A DNA stretch of 64,000 bases from NCBI GenBank assembly GCA_963729295.1, contig CAVSNJ010000026.1, positions 124,001 through 188,000 of the forward strand, read 5' to 3'. A model generated the notes under the pieces. That model searched no databases. It saw only the letters and a program-made list of their open reading frames with translations, and was not told the origin of the DNA. This DNA comes from DATJLY01 sp963729295. Lineage in GTDB: Bacteria > Pseudomonadota > Alphaproteobacteria > ATCC43930 > CGMCC-115725. Shown one piece after another: positions 33,799-43,443 of this stretch. The first letter of the stretch is position 1, and each line of letters starts with the position of its first letter. Position numbers and translations under genes: made by a program.

Positions 33799-35001
33799 TC
33801 AGGCGACGCTCGCGGCGCGGCGCACGCTCCAGATCATCGAGCTGCGCAGCAGATAGTCCTTGGCGCGCGCCGGGTCGGCGGCGGTGCGGCGCAGCTCGTC
33901 GAAATGCCGGGCCCGCACCGCGGGATCGCGCTCCTCGAGCAGGTGCTTGTTGCTGATCGACTGCGCCTGGACGAACTCGACATTGGCGGCGCGGCGCTGC
34001 CGCACGTAAGCATCGAGCACATTTTCCTCCGCCTCGCCGCGCCACACGGCGGCGAGTTTCGGCGCGAGGTTGAAGGCGCCGTGCAGCGCGCCGTTGAGGC
34101 CGAACGCGCCCAGCGGGTTGTTGATGTGCGCGGCATCGCCGACGAGCAGCAAGCGGCCCTTGCGGAAGTCGCTGGCGACGCGCTGATGCACGCGGTAGGT
34201 GCTTTTGGCCTCGACCGGATAGGGCACCGGGCGCGGCAGGAAATTCTGCAGTCGGCCTTCGACATAGGCTTCGCTCAGCACCTCGTCCTCGGACAGATCG
34301 GCGACGGTCGGAAAGAGAATGCGCCACAGGCCGCGCGGCGTGTCGCCCGGCATCTTGAAGATGGCGCCCCAATCGACCGGATCGGCGATATAGGCGTTGG
34401 GCGTGAAGCCGTGCGGCGCGAGATCGTATTCGGTGCCGACGACGAGAAAGCGCTCGGGCCAGGTGAAGCCGTCGAACGCGGTGCCCATGGTCTGGCGCAC
34501 GGCGCTGCGCCCGCCATCGGCGCCGACGACATAGCTCGCGCGGATCGTCTCGACCGTGCCGCCGGCGTCGATCCGCGCGGTGACGCCGTCGCCGTCCTGC
34601 TCGGCGTCGAGAAAGGTATGCGCGAAACGCACCGTGCCGCCAAGCTCCTCGAAACGCTGCAAGAGAAGCGGCGTCAATTTGAACTGCTCGCAATGGAACC
34701 GGAACGGATAGGCGGTCTCGCCGGCGATGAGACCCAAATCCCATTCGACGATCACGCCCTCGGTGCGGCCGCGAATCTGCCAGCGCGGCACGCGGATGCC
34801 GATCGACAGGAACTGCTCGACGATGCCGAGCGGCTCGAGCATCTCGAGCGTCGGCGGATGGAACGTCCCGGCGCGCAGATCGTGCGGGAGTTTGGGCTCG
34901 GTCTCCACCACCACGACCGCGACGTCGCACAACAACAGGCTCGTCGCGAGCGCAAGCCCCGCAGGCCCGCCGCCCACGACAAGCACTGGTTCACGCTTCA
35001 T
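33799..35001 (-). CDS. FAD-dependent aromatic monooxygenase (PheA/TfdB family)
   Basis: The 400-residue flavoprotein has the GxGxxG dinucleotide fold (VLVVGGGPAGLALATSLL), the DG motif GADGGRSAVRQTMG, and the GD motif LLLVGDAAHINNPLGAFGLNGALHGAFNL, the set of class A flavin hydroxylases. These use NAD(P)H and oxygen to hydroxylate phenols or related rings; the substrate is not inferable. I prefer ATG 35001 because an upstream in-frame GTG at 35028 adds MVACPRVPP only. Upstream is a 329-base gap with hairpins. Confidence 0.9.
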   Translation of the reverse strand: MKREPVLVVGGGPAGLALATSLLLCDVAVVVVETEPKLPHDLRAGTFHPPTLEMLEPLGIVEQFLSIGIRVPRWQIRGRTEGVIVEWDLGLIAGETAYPFRFHCEQFKLTPLLLQRFEELGGTVRFAHTFLDAEQDGDGVTARIDAGGTVETIRASYVVGADGGRSAVRQTMGTAFDGFTWPERFLVVGTEYDLAPHGFTPNAYIADPVDWGAIFKMPGDTPRGLWRILFPTVADLSEDEVLSEAYVEGRLQNFLPRPVPYPVEAKSTYRVHQRVASDFRKGRLLLVGDAAHINNPLGAFGLNGALHGAFNLAPKLAAVWRGEAEENVLDAYVRQRRAANVEFVQAQSISNKHLLEERDPAVRARHFDELRRTAADPARAKDYLLRSSMIWSVRRAASVA

Positions 35002-35330
35002 GGGCGGAACCCTAGGGCACGCAACCATCCGTTGGAAGCGGACAACTATTTTGCGGTCGGCGCAGGTGCGGGGCCGACAGACGAACCCCGCCTCTCATCG
35101 CGCGGCGGGGTTCGCTACGGGTGGCTGTGCAAGCTCACCGCCCGGTCACACGACCGAGCTTTCCGCTGGGTGCTGATCAGTGATGATCCGGTGGAGTCAT
35201 GCGTTTTAGGCACCCTCCAGGCTAGTCGCACCGAGAAAAACGGTATGCCCATCGCGCGCCGTCTGCAACAGCGTTCGCTGCAATTATCTTGCAAAGTTTG
35301 TCGGCCGCGCGCCGCTGCGTCCCTAGAATT
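35002..35330. other. Intergenic region with strong hairpins, no gene seen
   Basis: This is the only gene-free stretch over 300 bases. It holds CGAACCCCGCC (35082-35092) facing GGCGGGGTTCG (35104-35114), a perfect 11-bp stem, and AAGCTC...GAGCTT (35131-35161) enclosing GGTC-ACAC-GACC. A third region has GGTGC (35170) facing GCACC about 35 bases on. No tRNA, riboswitch or T-rich terminator is recognised. It is expected to hold the promoter of the monooxygenase operon and the end of the tandem secreted-protein transcript. Confidence 0.55.
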
Positions 35331-35936
35331 TCACAGCGGCGGCTTGACGCCGTTCTTCTCGACGAAGGCGACCCGCGCGCTCATGCCGCCGTCCGCACCC
35401 TTGCTGGCAATTACCATGACGGACCTGCCCGGCTTCAGGTCGGCCTCGGACGCATCGGCGGGCCCGACGATCACCGTCTTCGGATCGACGACCACGTCGG
35501 TCGAGCTGCCCTTGTAGGTGACGGCGAGGTCGGTCCCGCCCGTGACCTTGGCGATGCCGCTGACATGCGCGTTGGTCATCACGCTGTCCTTCTTCAGATC
35601 CCACGGGCGCTGCCCCTCGGGTGTCGTCGGCCCGAGGAAATGGATCTCGAGCGCGTGCAGCTTGCCGTCCTTGCCCTTCATCGAGCTCGAGGCGATGAAG
35701 TCGCCGCTATGGATGTCGCTGAGCTTCTTTCTGGCGAAGGCGCGCACGCTCGTATCCGGGACAAGCGCGATATTGACGGTCGGGCCTTCGCGCGTCTTCA
35801 CCGCCAGGGTCTGACCGTCGAGCTTGACGATCTTGCCGCGGATGTTGACCGGCGGCGCCCCGGCCGGAGCCTGGGCCAGCGCCGGCAGCGCCGCGACGGC
35901 AGCGAGCACGGCGACCGCGAGAAATAATGAGCGCAT
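35331..35936 (-). CDS. Secreted DUF5666-like protein, tandem copy 2
   Basis: The 201-residue protein has a signal peptide (MRSLFLAVAVLAAVAALPALAQA) and a beta-rich domain: NIRGKIVKLDGQTLAVKTREG, NIALVPDTSVRAFARKKL, then a second half ending GMSARVAFVEKNGVKPPL. The V-x-G-x-(I/V)-x-x-(L/V)-x-G-x-x-(L/V)-x-V-x-(T/A)-R-(E/D)-G pattern matches OB-like DUF5666 domains. About four-fifths of positions equal those of the next gene by eye, so these are recent duplicates. Its GGGAGGAAGAAAG ribosome site also resembles that of its partner. Role unknown. Confidence 0.85.
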   Translation of the reverse strand: MRSLFLAVAVLAAVAALPALAQAPAGAPPVNIRGKIVKLDGQTLAVKTREGPTVNIALVPDTSVRAFARKKLSDIHSGDFIASSSMKGKDGKLHALEIHFLGPTTPEGQRPWDLKKDSVMTNAHVSGIAKVTGGTDLAVTYKGSSTDVVVDPKTVIVGPADASEADLKPGRSVMVIASKGADGGMSARVAFVEKNGVKPPL

Positions 35937-35957
35937 CTTTCTTCCTCCCTGAGAGTT

Positions 35958-36563
35958 TTACAGTGGCGGCTTGACGCCGTTCTTCTCGACGAAGGCGACC
36001 CGCGCGCTCATGCCGCCGTCCGCACCCTTGACGGCGAACAGCATGACCGCCTTGCCTGGCTTCAGATCGGCCATCGACGCATCGGCCGACCCGACGATCA
36101 CCGTCTTCGGGCCAACCACGATATCGGTGGTCGTGCCTTTGTAGGTGAGGGCGATGTCGTTGCCCCCCTCGACCTTGGCGATGCCGCTGACATGCGCGTT
36201 GGTCATCACGCTGCCCTTGCGCAGATCCCACGGCGCTTGCAGCTCGGGCGTGCTCGGCGACAGGAAGTTCACCTCGACCGCGTGCAGCTTGCCGTCCTTG
36301 CCGGGCATCGAGACCGAGGCGATGTAGTCGCCGCTATGGATGTCGCCAAGCTTCTTGCGCGTAAAGGCGCGCACGGACGCGTCCGACGCAAGCGCGATGT
36401 TGACGGTCGGGCCCTCGCGCGTCTTCACCACCAGGGTCTGGCCGTCGAGCTTGACGATCTTGCCGCGGACATGGACCGGCGGCGCCCCGGCCGGAGCCTG
36501 GGCCAGCGCCGGCAGCGCGGCAAAGGCGACCGCAAATCCGGTGGCAATAATCAGCGAACGCAT
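35958..36563 (-). CDS. Secreted DUF5666-like protein, tandem copy 1
   Basis: Also 201 residues from ATG 36563 (GAGGAAGCTC upstream). Signal peptide MRSLIIATGFAVAFAALPALAQA; mature part nearly parallel to the downstream copy, with VHVRGKIVKLDGQTLVVKTREG, DIHSGDYIASVSMPGKDGK and the identical final GMSARVAFVEKNGVKPPL. The upstream start MGRKL at 36578 would blur the signal peptide. Copies are separated by 21 bases (35937-35957). Proteins in this group are periplasmic and of unknown function. Confidence 0.86.
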   Translation of the reverse strand: MRSLIIATGFAVAFAALPALAQAPAGAPPVHVRGKIVKLDGQTLVVKTREGPTVNIALASDASVRAFTRKKLGDIHSGDYIASVSMPGKDGKLHAVEVNFLSPSTPELQAPWDLRKGSVMTNAHVSGIAKVEGGNDIALTYKGTTTDIVVGPKTVIVGSADASMADLKPGKAVMLFAVKGADGGMSARVAFVEKNGVKPPL

Positions 36564-36700
36564 GAGCTTCCTCCCCATTTTTGATAGGCTGGCGCAGTCC
36601 TAGCACGGGGCCAGAGAACGGGCGACCGGCGTTCTCGGTCACATTTGCGTGACGGGCGCGATTGATTTGCCCATTGCCCATCGCTATTTAGCCCCGGCCC

Positions 36701-38284
<1,584 letters not shown>

Positions 38285-38338
38285 GCCCCTCCGGGCGCAC
38301 AGGGTGACGAGGGCGCCGATTCGCCCTATACCCCGCCG

Positions 38339-38560
38339 ATGCCCAAATCCCATCCGCATGCCGAAGCCACGTATCGGGTCGTCAAGCGCGCCGAAGGGTT
38401 CGGCGTCGAGGTGAGCGTGCCGGAAACGTTTCCGACCGTCGTCTCCAATTTCGCGACCGAAGAGGCGGCCGCCGCCTGGATCGAGGACCACAAGCGCCAG
38501 GTCAAGGACGGCGACCCCGGCATGCGCGCCCGGCGCAGGACCTGGAACCGCACCGGCTGA
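38339..38560 (+). CDS. Small conserved-looking protein
   Basis: The 73-residue product, ATG 38339, has YRVVKRAEGFGVEVSVPETFPTVVSNFATEEAAAAWIEDHKRQV. A short beta-hairpin plus helix ending in W-I-x-x-H/K-K is a pattern seen in small proteins of unknown function across Rhizobiales and Rhodospirillales. Coding character is good and it lies just after prfC in the same direction. Function is unknown. Confidence 0.65.
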   Translation: MPKSHPHAEATYRVVKRAEGFGVEVSVPETFPTVVSNFATEEAAAAWIEDHKRQVKDGDPGMRARRRTWNRTG

Positions 38561-38608
38561 ACCGCGCAACCCCTCCCCCTCGCCGCGGGCGCGGGCTTTA
38601 ATCGCGCC

Positions 38609-39625
38609 ATGACCCGCCTCTCCGTCCTCGACCAGTCGCCGATCCGCTCGGGCGGCACGCCGGAGCAGGCGATCGCCGAGACGGTGCGGCTCGCCGAGGC
38701 GTGCGAGCGACTGGGATATCACCGCTACTGGCTCGCCGAGCACCACGCGTCGGAAGGCCTGGCCGGCACCGCGCCCGAAGTGCTGATCGCGCGGGTTGCA
38801 GGCGCGACGCGGGCGATGCGCGTCGGCTCCGGCGGCGTGATGCTGGCGCATTACAGCCCGCTCAAGGTGGCGGAATCCTTTCGCATGCTCGAGGCGCTGT
38901 ATCCCGGCCGTATCGATCTCGGCATCGGCCGCGCGCCCGGCAGCGACTACCGCACCTCGGTGGCGCTGCAGGCCGGGCCGCAGCCCTTCGGCATCGAGCA
39001 GTTCCCGAACCAGGTGCAGGACCTCCTCGGCTACATCAGCAACACGTTGCCCGCGGGCCATCCCTTCGCCGGGGTGGCGGCGCAGCCGCGCGGGCCGACC
39101 GCGCCCGAGCCGTGGCTCCTCGGCTCGAGCGATGCGAGCGCCGCGATCGCGGCCTATTTCGGCACATCTTTCTCCTTCGCGCATTTCATCACCGATGCCG
39201 GCGGCCCGCAGGTCATGGCGGCCTATCGCGAGCATTTCCGGCCCTCGCGCTGGCGCGAGGCGCCCGAGGGCAGCATCGGCGTCTTCGTCATCTGCGCCGA
39301 GACGGAGGCCGAGGCGAACCGGCTCGCCCTCTCGCGCGACCTGTCGCGCTTGCGGCTCGAGCAGGGGCGGCTCGGCCCGGTGCCCTCGGTCGCGGAGGCC
39401 GAAGCCTATGCCTATACCGAGGACGAGCGCGCGCGCATCGCCGTCAACCGGCAGCGCCTCGTCATCGGCACGCCCGAGGCGGCGAAAGCGCGGCTCCTCG
39501 ACTATGGCGCGCTCTATGGCGTCGACGAGTTCGTGGTCGTGACGATCTGCCACGATTTCGCGGCGCGGCTGCGCTCCTACGAGCTCCTGGCCGGAGTCTT
39601 CGCGCTTCAGCCGCGCTCGGCCTGA
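38609..39625 (+). CDS. LLM-class flavin-dependent oxidoreductase
   Basis: The 338-residue enzyme belongs to the luciferase-like monooxygenase superfamily (MsnO8-type group). Start LSVLDQSPIRSGGTPEQAI, YWLAEHHASEGLAGTAPEVLI and VGSGGVMLAHYSPLKVAESFRMLEALYPGRIDLGIGRAPG are diagnostic. It uses reduced flavin supplied by another enzyme and oxygen; the substrate is unknown. ATG 38609. It converges on pssA, with a 19-base overlap of the two 3' ends. Confidence 0.92.
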   Translation: MTRLSVLDQSPIRSGGTPEQAIAETVRLAEACERLGYHRYWLAEHHASEGLAGTAPEVLIARVAGATRAMRVGSGGVMLAHYSPLKVAESFRMLEALYPGRIDLGIGRAPGSDYRTSVALQAGPQPFGIEQFPNQVQDLLGYISNTLPAGHPFAGVAAQPRGPTAPEPWLLGSSDASAAIAAYFGTSFSFAHFITDAGGPQVMAAYREHFRPSRWREAPEGSIGVFVICAETEAEANRLALSRDLSRLRLEQGRLGPVPSVAEAEAYAYTEDERARIAVNRQRLVIGTPEAAKARLLDYGALYGVDEFVVVTICHDFAARLRSYELLAGVFALQPRSA

Positions 39626-40473
39626 GCCGCCGCTTCAGGATCGGAGTGCGGCGGCGCCAGGTCCTGCGCCGAGGCGCGCAGCGCCTCGGCGGCGCGGCGC
39701 AGCCGCAGGTAGCGCCAAACTCCCACCGGCAGCGACACGACGTAGGCGACGGCCCCCGCGAGCAGGGTCGCCCACGGCTCGGTGGTGAGGAAGGCGGCGG
39801 CGAGCCCGAAGGCGAGGAACGTCGGCAGCACCCATTCCCGCGACACGTGGAAGCGCTTCAGCGAGAAGGTCGGGACCCGGCTCACCATCAGCGCGGCGAC
39901 CGCCGCCAGCACGGCGCCGTTCAGCACCGGCGAGCGGAAGAACGGGGCGTCGAACTCGAACGACGCCATCATCGGGATGAGGACGAGCCCGGCCGCCGCG
40001 GGCGCCGGCACGCCGGTGAAGAAATTGTAGGCATAAGGCGGCAGGTCGGCGCCGATCTGCGTGTTGAAGCGCGCGAGCCGCAGCGCGCAGCACACCGCGA
40101 AGAGGAGCACGAGCGCCCAGCCGATACTCTGGATCGCGCCCATGGTCCAGAGATAGAGCAGCACCGCCGGCGCCACGCCGAAGCTGACGAAATCGGAGAG
40201 CGAATCGAGCTGCGCGCCGAAGCTCGACATGCCCTTCAGGAGCCGCGCGATGCGGCCGTCGAGCCCGTCGAGCACGCCGGCGATGATGATCGCCGTGACC
40301 GACGCCTCGTAGCGCTCGGCGACGGCGAGGCGGATCGCCGTCAATCCGGCGCACAGCGCCATCAAGGTCAGGATATTGGGAATGAGCCGGTTGACCGACC
40401 AGCCCGGCATCGGGCGCACGCGGATGCGGCGGCGGCGGCGGCGGCGGCGGGGCAGCATGTCGGACGGCAGCAT
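39607..40473 (-). CDS. pssA: CDP-diacylglycerol-serine O-phosphatidyltransferase
   Basis: The 288-residue inner-membrane enzyme makes phosphatidylserine from CDP-diacylglycerol and serine. The CDP-alcohol phosphotransferase motif DG-x2-AR-x8-G-x3-D-x3-D is present in DGRIARLLKGMSSFGAQLDSLSD, with several membrane helices after it. The N terminus carries eight arginines in a row, encoded by a (CGG)n-type microsatellite, before the conserved PGWSVNRLIPNILTL. A later start there would remove it. It follows psd by three bases, forming a PE-synthesis operon. Confidence 0.95.
   Translation of the reverse strand: MLPSDMLPRRRRRRRRIRVRPMPGWSVNRLIPNILTLMALCAGLTAIRLAVAERYEASVTAIIIAGVLDGLDGRIARLLKGMSSFGAQLDSLSDFVSFGVAPAVLLYLWTMGAIQSIGWALVLLFAVCCALRLARFNTQIGADLPPYAYNFFTGVPAPAAAGLVLIPMMASFEFDAPFFRSPVLNGAVLAAVAALMVSRVPTFSLKRFHVSREWVLPTFLAFGLAAAFLTTEPWATLLAGAVAYVVSLPVGVWRYLRLRRAAEALRASAQDLAPPHSDPEAAAQAERG
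40426..40451. repeat. Trinucleotide repeat encoding polyarginine in pssA
   Basis: About eight GCG/CGG triplets in a row give the Arg8 stretch at the N terminus of PssA. The period of three keeps the frame if copies are lost or gained. Confidence 0.85.
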
Positions 40474-40476
40474 GGG

Positions 40477-41163
40477 TCAGTGCTCCGTTCCCTGGCGCCA
40501 CGGCTCGTTGGCGCGCGCGTCCGCAATCACGGTCTCGCCGCCGACCGCGCGCTGGCCCACGACGGCGAGCGGCGTCCAATCCGGCGGCAGGTAAACATCC
40601 GTGCGGCTGCCGAAGCGGATAAGGCCGAAGCGCTGGCCCGCGATCACGTCCTGCCCGGCATCGACGTCGCAGATGATGCGGCGCGCGATCAGTCCGGCGA
40701 TCTGCACCACGGCCGCATCGCCGCCGTCCTTCGCGGCGAGGCGCAGCGCCATGCGCTCGTTGTGCAGGGCCGCCTTGTCGCCGCCGGCGTTGAGGAACTT
40801 GCCCTTGCTGTAGACGCGCTTCACGACGCGGGCCGCCAGGGGCATGCGGTTGACGTGCACGTCCAGCACGCTGAGGAAGATGCCGATGCGCAGCATCGGC
40901 GCGGGTCCCATCTCGAGCTCCGCCGGCGGGGCCGCGCGATCGACCGCGACGACGAGGCCGTCGGCCGGCGCCACGGCGAGGCCCGGCCGCACCGGCGTCA
41001 CGCGCCACGGATCGCGGAAGAAATAGATGCACCACAAGGTCGCGGCGGCGCCGAGCCAGCCGAGCGGATGGGCGATGAAGTAAAGCACCACGCTCGCGAT
41101 CGCGAAGAGCGCGATGAAGCGCCAGCCGTCGGGATGAATGGGTGCCAGAACCTGCCGGAACAA
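40477..41163 (-). CDS. psd: Phosphatidylserine decarboxylase
   Basis: The 228-residue pro-enzyme decarboxylates phosphatidylserine to phosphatidylethanolamine. RFGSRTDVYLPPDW carries the self-cleavage serine that becomes the pyruvoyl cofactor, in the GSR variant of short Psd proteins. The N terminus has one or two helices (FIALFAIASVVLYFIAHPLGWLGAAATLWCIYFF). I chose TTG 41163 because GAGGAG stands six bases before it and the length fits the family; TTG 41253 would add about 30 non-conserved residues. It is cotranscribed with pssA. Confidence 0.93.
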   Translation of the reverse strand: MFRQVLAPIHPDGWRFIALFAIASVVLYFIAHPLGWLGAAATLWCIYFFRDPWRVTPVRPGLAVAPADGLVVAVDRAAPPAELEMGPAPMLRIGIFLSVLDVHVNRMPLAARVVKRVYSKGKFLNAGGDKAALHNERMALRLAAKDGGDAAVVQIAGLIARRIICDVDAGQDVIAGQRFGLIRFGSRTDVYLPPDWTPLAVVGQRAVGGETVIADARANEPWRQGTEH

Positions 41164-41169
41164 ATCCGT

Positions 41170-41175
41170 CTCCTC
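41170..41175 (-). promoter_or_regulatory. Ribosome binding site fixing the psd TTG start
   Basis: GAGGAG on the minus strand, six bases before TTG 41163. It is stronger than anything ahead of the alternative start at 41253, which is why the shorter psd is chosen. Confidence 0.6.
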
Positions 41176-41259
41176 GGGAGCGGAGACTAGCGCAGTTGCG
41201 GCGGTCGCGCTTGTCCGACCAATGTCGGCGCGCCGCTGCCACGTGAAAGACAATTTGAG

Positions 41260-42183
41260 TTATTTGAACCGCTGCGTGTAGTGCGCGCAGATTCTCTGAA
41301 TCATAGATTCATAGCTCAAGGGATCCCCTTGTTGGAGGCCGGGCGGGCAAGGCGCGACCCGCGTCTCCTTATGCAAGTGGGCGTATTTAGCTGGGTCCGG
41401 ATAGACGTTGAGGTTGTCATGCTCAACGACAATGACCCCAAGCGCTTCAAGCCCTGGTTGATCCGTTTCGGAATACCGTAAGTGGATGCTGCGAAACAGC
41501 CCGATCAATTCTCTGGCTCGAGCGCGCGCGTCAAGTCTTCTCGTCGTATGCATCGTGATCTCGGTACGTGGCTTTTTGCGCTTCGAAGCACGTGCCGAAA
41601 TGGAAGTGAGGACTGAACGCACGAGCCTAACCGGTTCCTCGCATGGGTCGCCGTGCGCGTTTGCCCATTCGACATGCGGTAGAGCAGCTTCGAGCGCCGC
41701 CTTCGCCTCGGCCACGTCGTCGAAGTTGAGCGGTGAATAGAAATAGTCCGAACTGTTCACAACGAGAAACGCCGCTACCACCGTACGTGGGTCGTATCTA
41801 TGGCCGTGACCCTCGAATGCATTGAAGTCGCGGAGCCTGTTCCTTCGTGCTTTCCCATGCTCAGTGAGAACGCCTTTGAGTTCGATCGCGATCTGAATGA
41901 GAACTGGCGAAGCCGTGGTTATGATTGCACCAGCGGGTGGCGGCACGGGTATTCCCGCGCATGTACCGAGCGCAATGTCGATAACCCAATCGTCTTGGCC
42001 GATCATTTGGTGGTGCCGCAATTTCGCCACCAACTCGCCCGTCGTCGCCCGCCGTGCGATGAGTGGGCAGCTCGCTACAAGATCTCGAATGATGAGATCG
42101 GATTGAAAATCGCTGTGCCGCGAAGAGCGGGGATCGTAGCCCTGCTTCCTAAGATACGCCGCGAAATCGTCGGCGATACTCAT
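41260..42183 (-). CDS. Probable restriction endonuclease, PD-(D/E)xK type, partner of the methylase
   Basis: The 307-residue protein precedes nothing recognisable but follows the DNA methyltransferase by 28 bases in the same direction, the classic type II R-M layout. A likely catalytic core is D65/D69 in DDWVIDIALG and E101-x-K103 in IAIELKGVLTEHGKARRNRLRDF, the spacing of a PD-(D/E)xK nuclease. I cannot tie it to a named restriction enzyme family or a recognition site. Its lower GC and less biased codon use differ from flanking genes and suggest horizontal transfer. Start ATG 42183. Confidence 0.75.
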   Translation of the reverse strand: MSIADDFAAYLRKQGYDPRSSRHSDFQSDLIIRDLVASCPLIARRATTGELVAKLRHHQMIGQDDWVIDIALGTCAGIPVPPPAGAIITTASPVLIQIAIELKGVLTEHGKARRNRLRDFNAFEGHGHRYDPRTVVAAFLVVNSSDYFYSPLNFDDVAEAKAALEAALPHVEWANAHGDPCEEPVRLVRSVLTSISARASKRKKPRTEITMHTTRRLDARARARELIGLFRSIHLRYSETDQPGLEALGVIVVEHDNLNVYPDPAKYAHLHKETRVAPCPPGLQQGDPLSYESMIQRICAHYTQRFK

Positions 42184-42211
42184 TCGACGACCGCGTCGCT
42201 CCTTCTGCCGC

Positions 42212-43270
42212 TCATGCGGCGACCTCTCGCGGCGACGATGAATTTATCTCGTCGATAATGGAAGTTCGTCCAAGACCGAACAGTCGCGGTGATTTCGCCG
42301 CAAGCTCCATCTTTTCGAGCGCCATCCGCGCGTAGACCGGCTCAATGTCTATCGAAATGGAAGATCGCCCGGATTTTATCGCGGCTACCGCAGTGCTGCC
42401 GGACCCGACAAACGGATCGAGGATAGTGTCCCCCGCGAAGCTGAACATTCGGATGAGCCGTTCAGCCATCTCGACAGGAAACGGTGCCGGATGGCCGTCG
42501 CGCAGGCTTGCGCCGCGAATGTCACTCCAGACAGGCCGCATCCAGGCGTCCATCTCGTGACGGAGCATGATCGACAGCGCCTTCTGCACCATGTCCGTTG
42601 TGCGATATCCGCCCGGCTTCCGCAGCATTAGAATGTGTTCGTGATCGTTTTTTATGACAGCGCCCGGCTGAAAGGGCTTGCCATAAAAGCCACTTGAACC
42701 GCCGCCCAACTCGTTGGTCCGATTGCCGATCTTGAACCAAAAAATTGGCGTGAGATTATCGAACCCGACCCGTCGCGACCGAACCTGGATATCTGAGGGG
42801 AGCGGAAGGACGTAGTGGCGCCCCTGAACTTTGCGTGGAACGAGTATGTCTCCGACGACACAGCAAACTCGTCCCCCGGGAACCAACACGCGTGCACATT
42901 CCTTCCACACCTTGTCGAGTTCCGCCAAAAAGGCCTCATAGTCGTCGATACGGCCAAGCTGCGCGCCCGACGCACCAGACTCGTACGGCTTCAAATTGAA
43001 ATAAGGCGGCGACGTGACCACGAGATGAATGGTCTCGTCAGCGATAGCGCCAAGATCGCGGGCGTCTCCAACTCGGATCTTATGCGAGGTCTGGTCATAT
43101 GGCTCCGGCCAGGAATGGTCGCGCCACCACTTATTCGCCGCCATGAGCGCATCGGGCGCACCTGCGCAATTGTCTGTGCGCGGAAGGAGCGGTGTCACTA
43201 AAGGCTCTGTGGGACTTCGCCTCGAATTCGAATTCTTGCCTAGCAATTTCGCCTGAATGAGCTTTCGCAT
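42212..43270 (-). CDS. Type II DNA methyltransferase (N4-cytosine or N6-adenine, beta class order)
   Basis: The 352-residue enzyme transfers methyl from SAM to DNA. The catalytic motif TSPPY is at residues 86-90 and the SAM-binding motif DPFVGSGST at 285-293; motif IV before motif I is the beta arrangement. TSPPY is most often seen in m4C enzymes, but m6A is possible. ATG 43270 is the start; M43 is an internal alternative closer to the fold. The gene is AT-richer than the rest of the window. It should protect the host against the nuclease gene downstream. Confidence 0.92.
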   Translation of the reverse strand: MRKLIQAKLLGKNSNSRRSPTEPLVTPLLPRTDNCAGAPDALMAANKWWRDHSWPEPYDQTSHKIRVGDARDLGAIADETIHLVVTSPPYFNLKPYESGASGAQLGRIDDYEAFLAELDKVWKECARVLVPGGRVCCVVGDILVPRKVQGRHYVLPLPSDIQVRSRRVGFDNLTPIFWFKIGNRTNELGGGSSGFYGKPFQPGAVIKNDHEHILMLRKPGGYRTTDMVQKALSIMLRHEMDAWMRPVWSDIRGASLRDGHPAPFPVEMAERLIRMFSFAGDTILDPFVGSGSTAVAAIKSGRSSISIDIEPVYARMALEKMELAAKSPRLFGLGRTSIIDEINSSSPREVAA

Positions 43271-43299
43271 CGCCGTCCCTTTGCTTCACATGACAAGAA

Positions 43300-43329
43300 C
43301 ATATATTGAACAGAGCGTCAAGATTTCAA
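43300..43329 (-). promoter_or_regulatory. Candidate promoter for the restriction-modification operon
   Basis: On the minus strand, TTGAAA (43329-43324) and TATATG (43305-43300) are 18 bases apart, 30 bases before the methylase start. The stretch is strikingly AT-rich (47% GC over 43261-43380, counted by hand). Confidence 0.5.
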
Positions 43330-43443
43330 TTAATTGTAGCTCCGTTGACTGTCGGCACAAAATCTGGATCTCGGCGACGGCCTCGAGAAGCTTTGGTCCG
43401 TCCACGAGGAGGCTACAGACCGCCTGGTGTCTTACTGATGCCG

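Noticed and set aside
35082..35114. Possible intrinsic terminator or tRNA arm
   Set aside because: The stem is perfect but no T-run follows on either strand, and no cloverleaf or GGTTCGAATCC-type arm is present.
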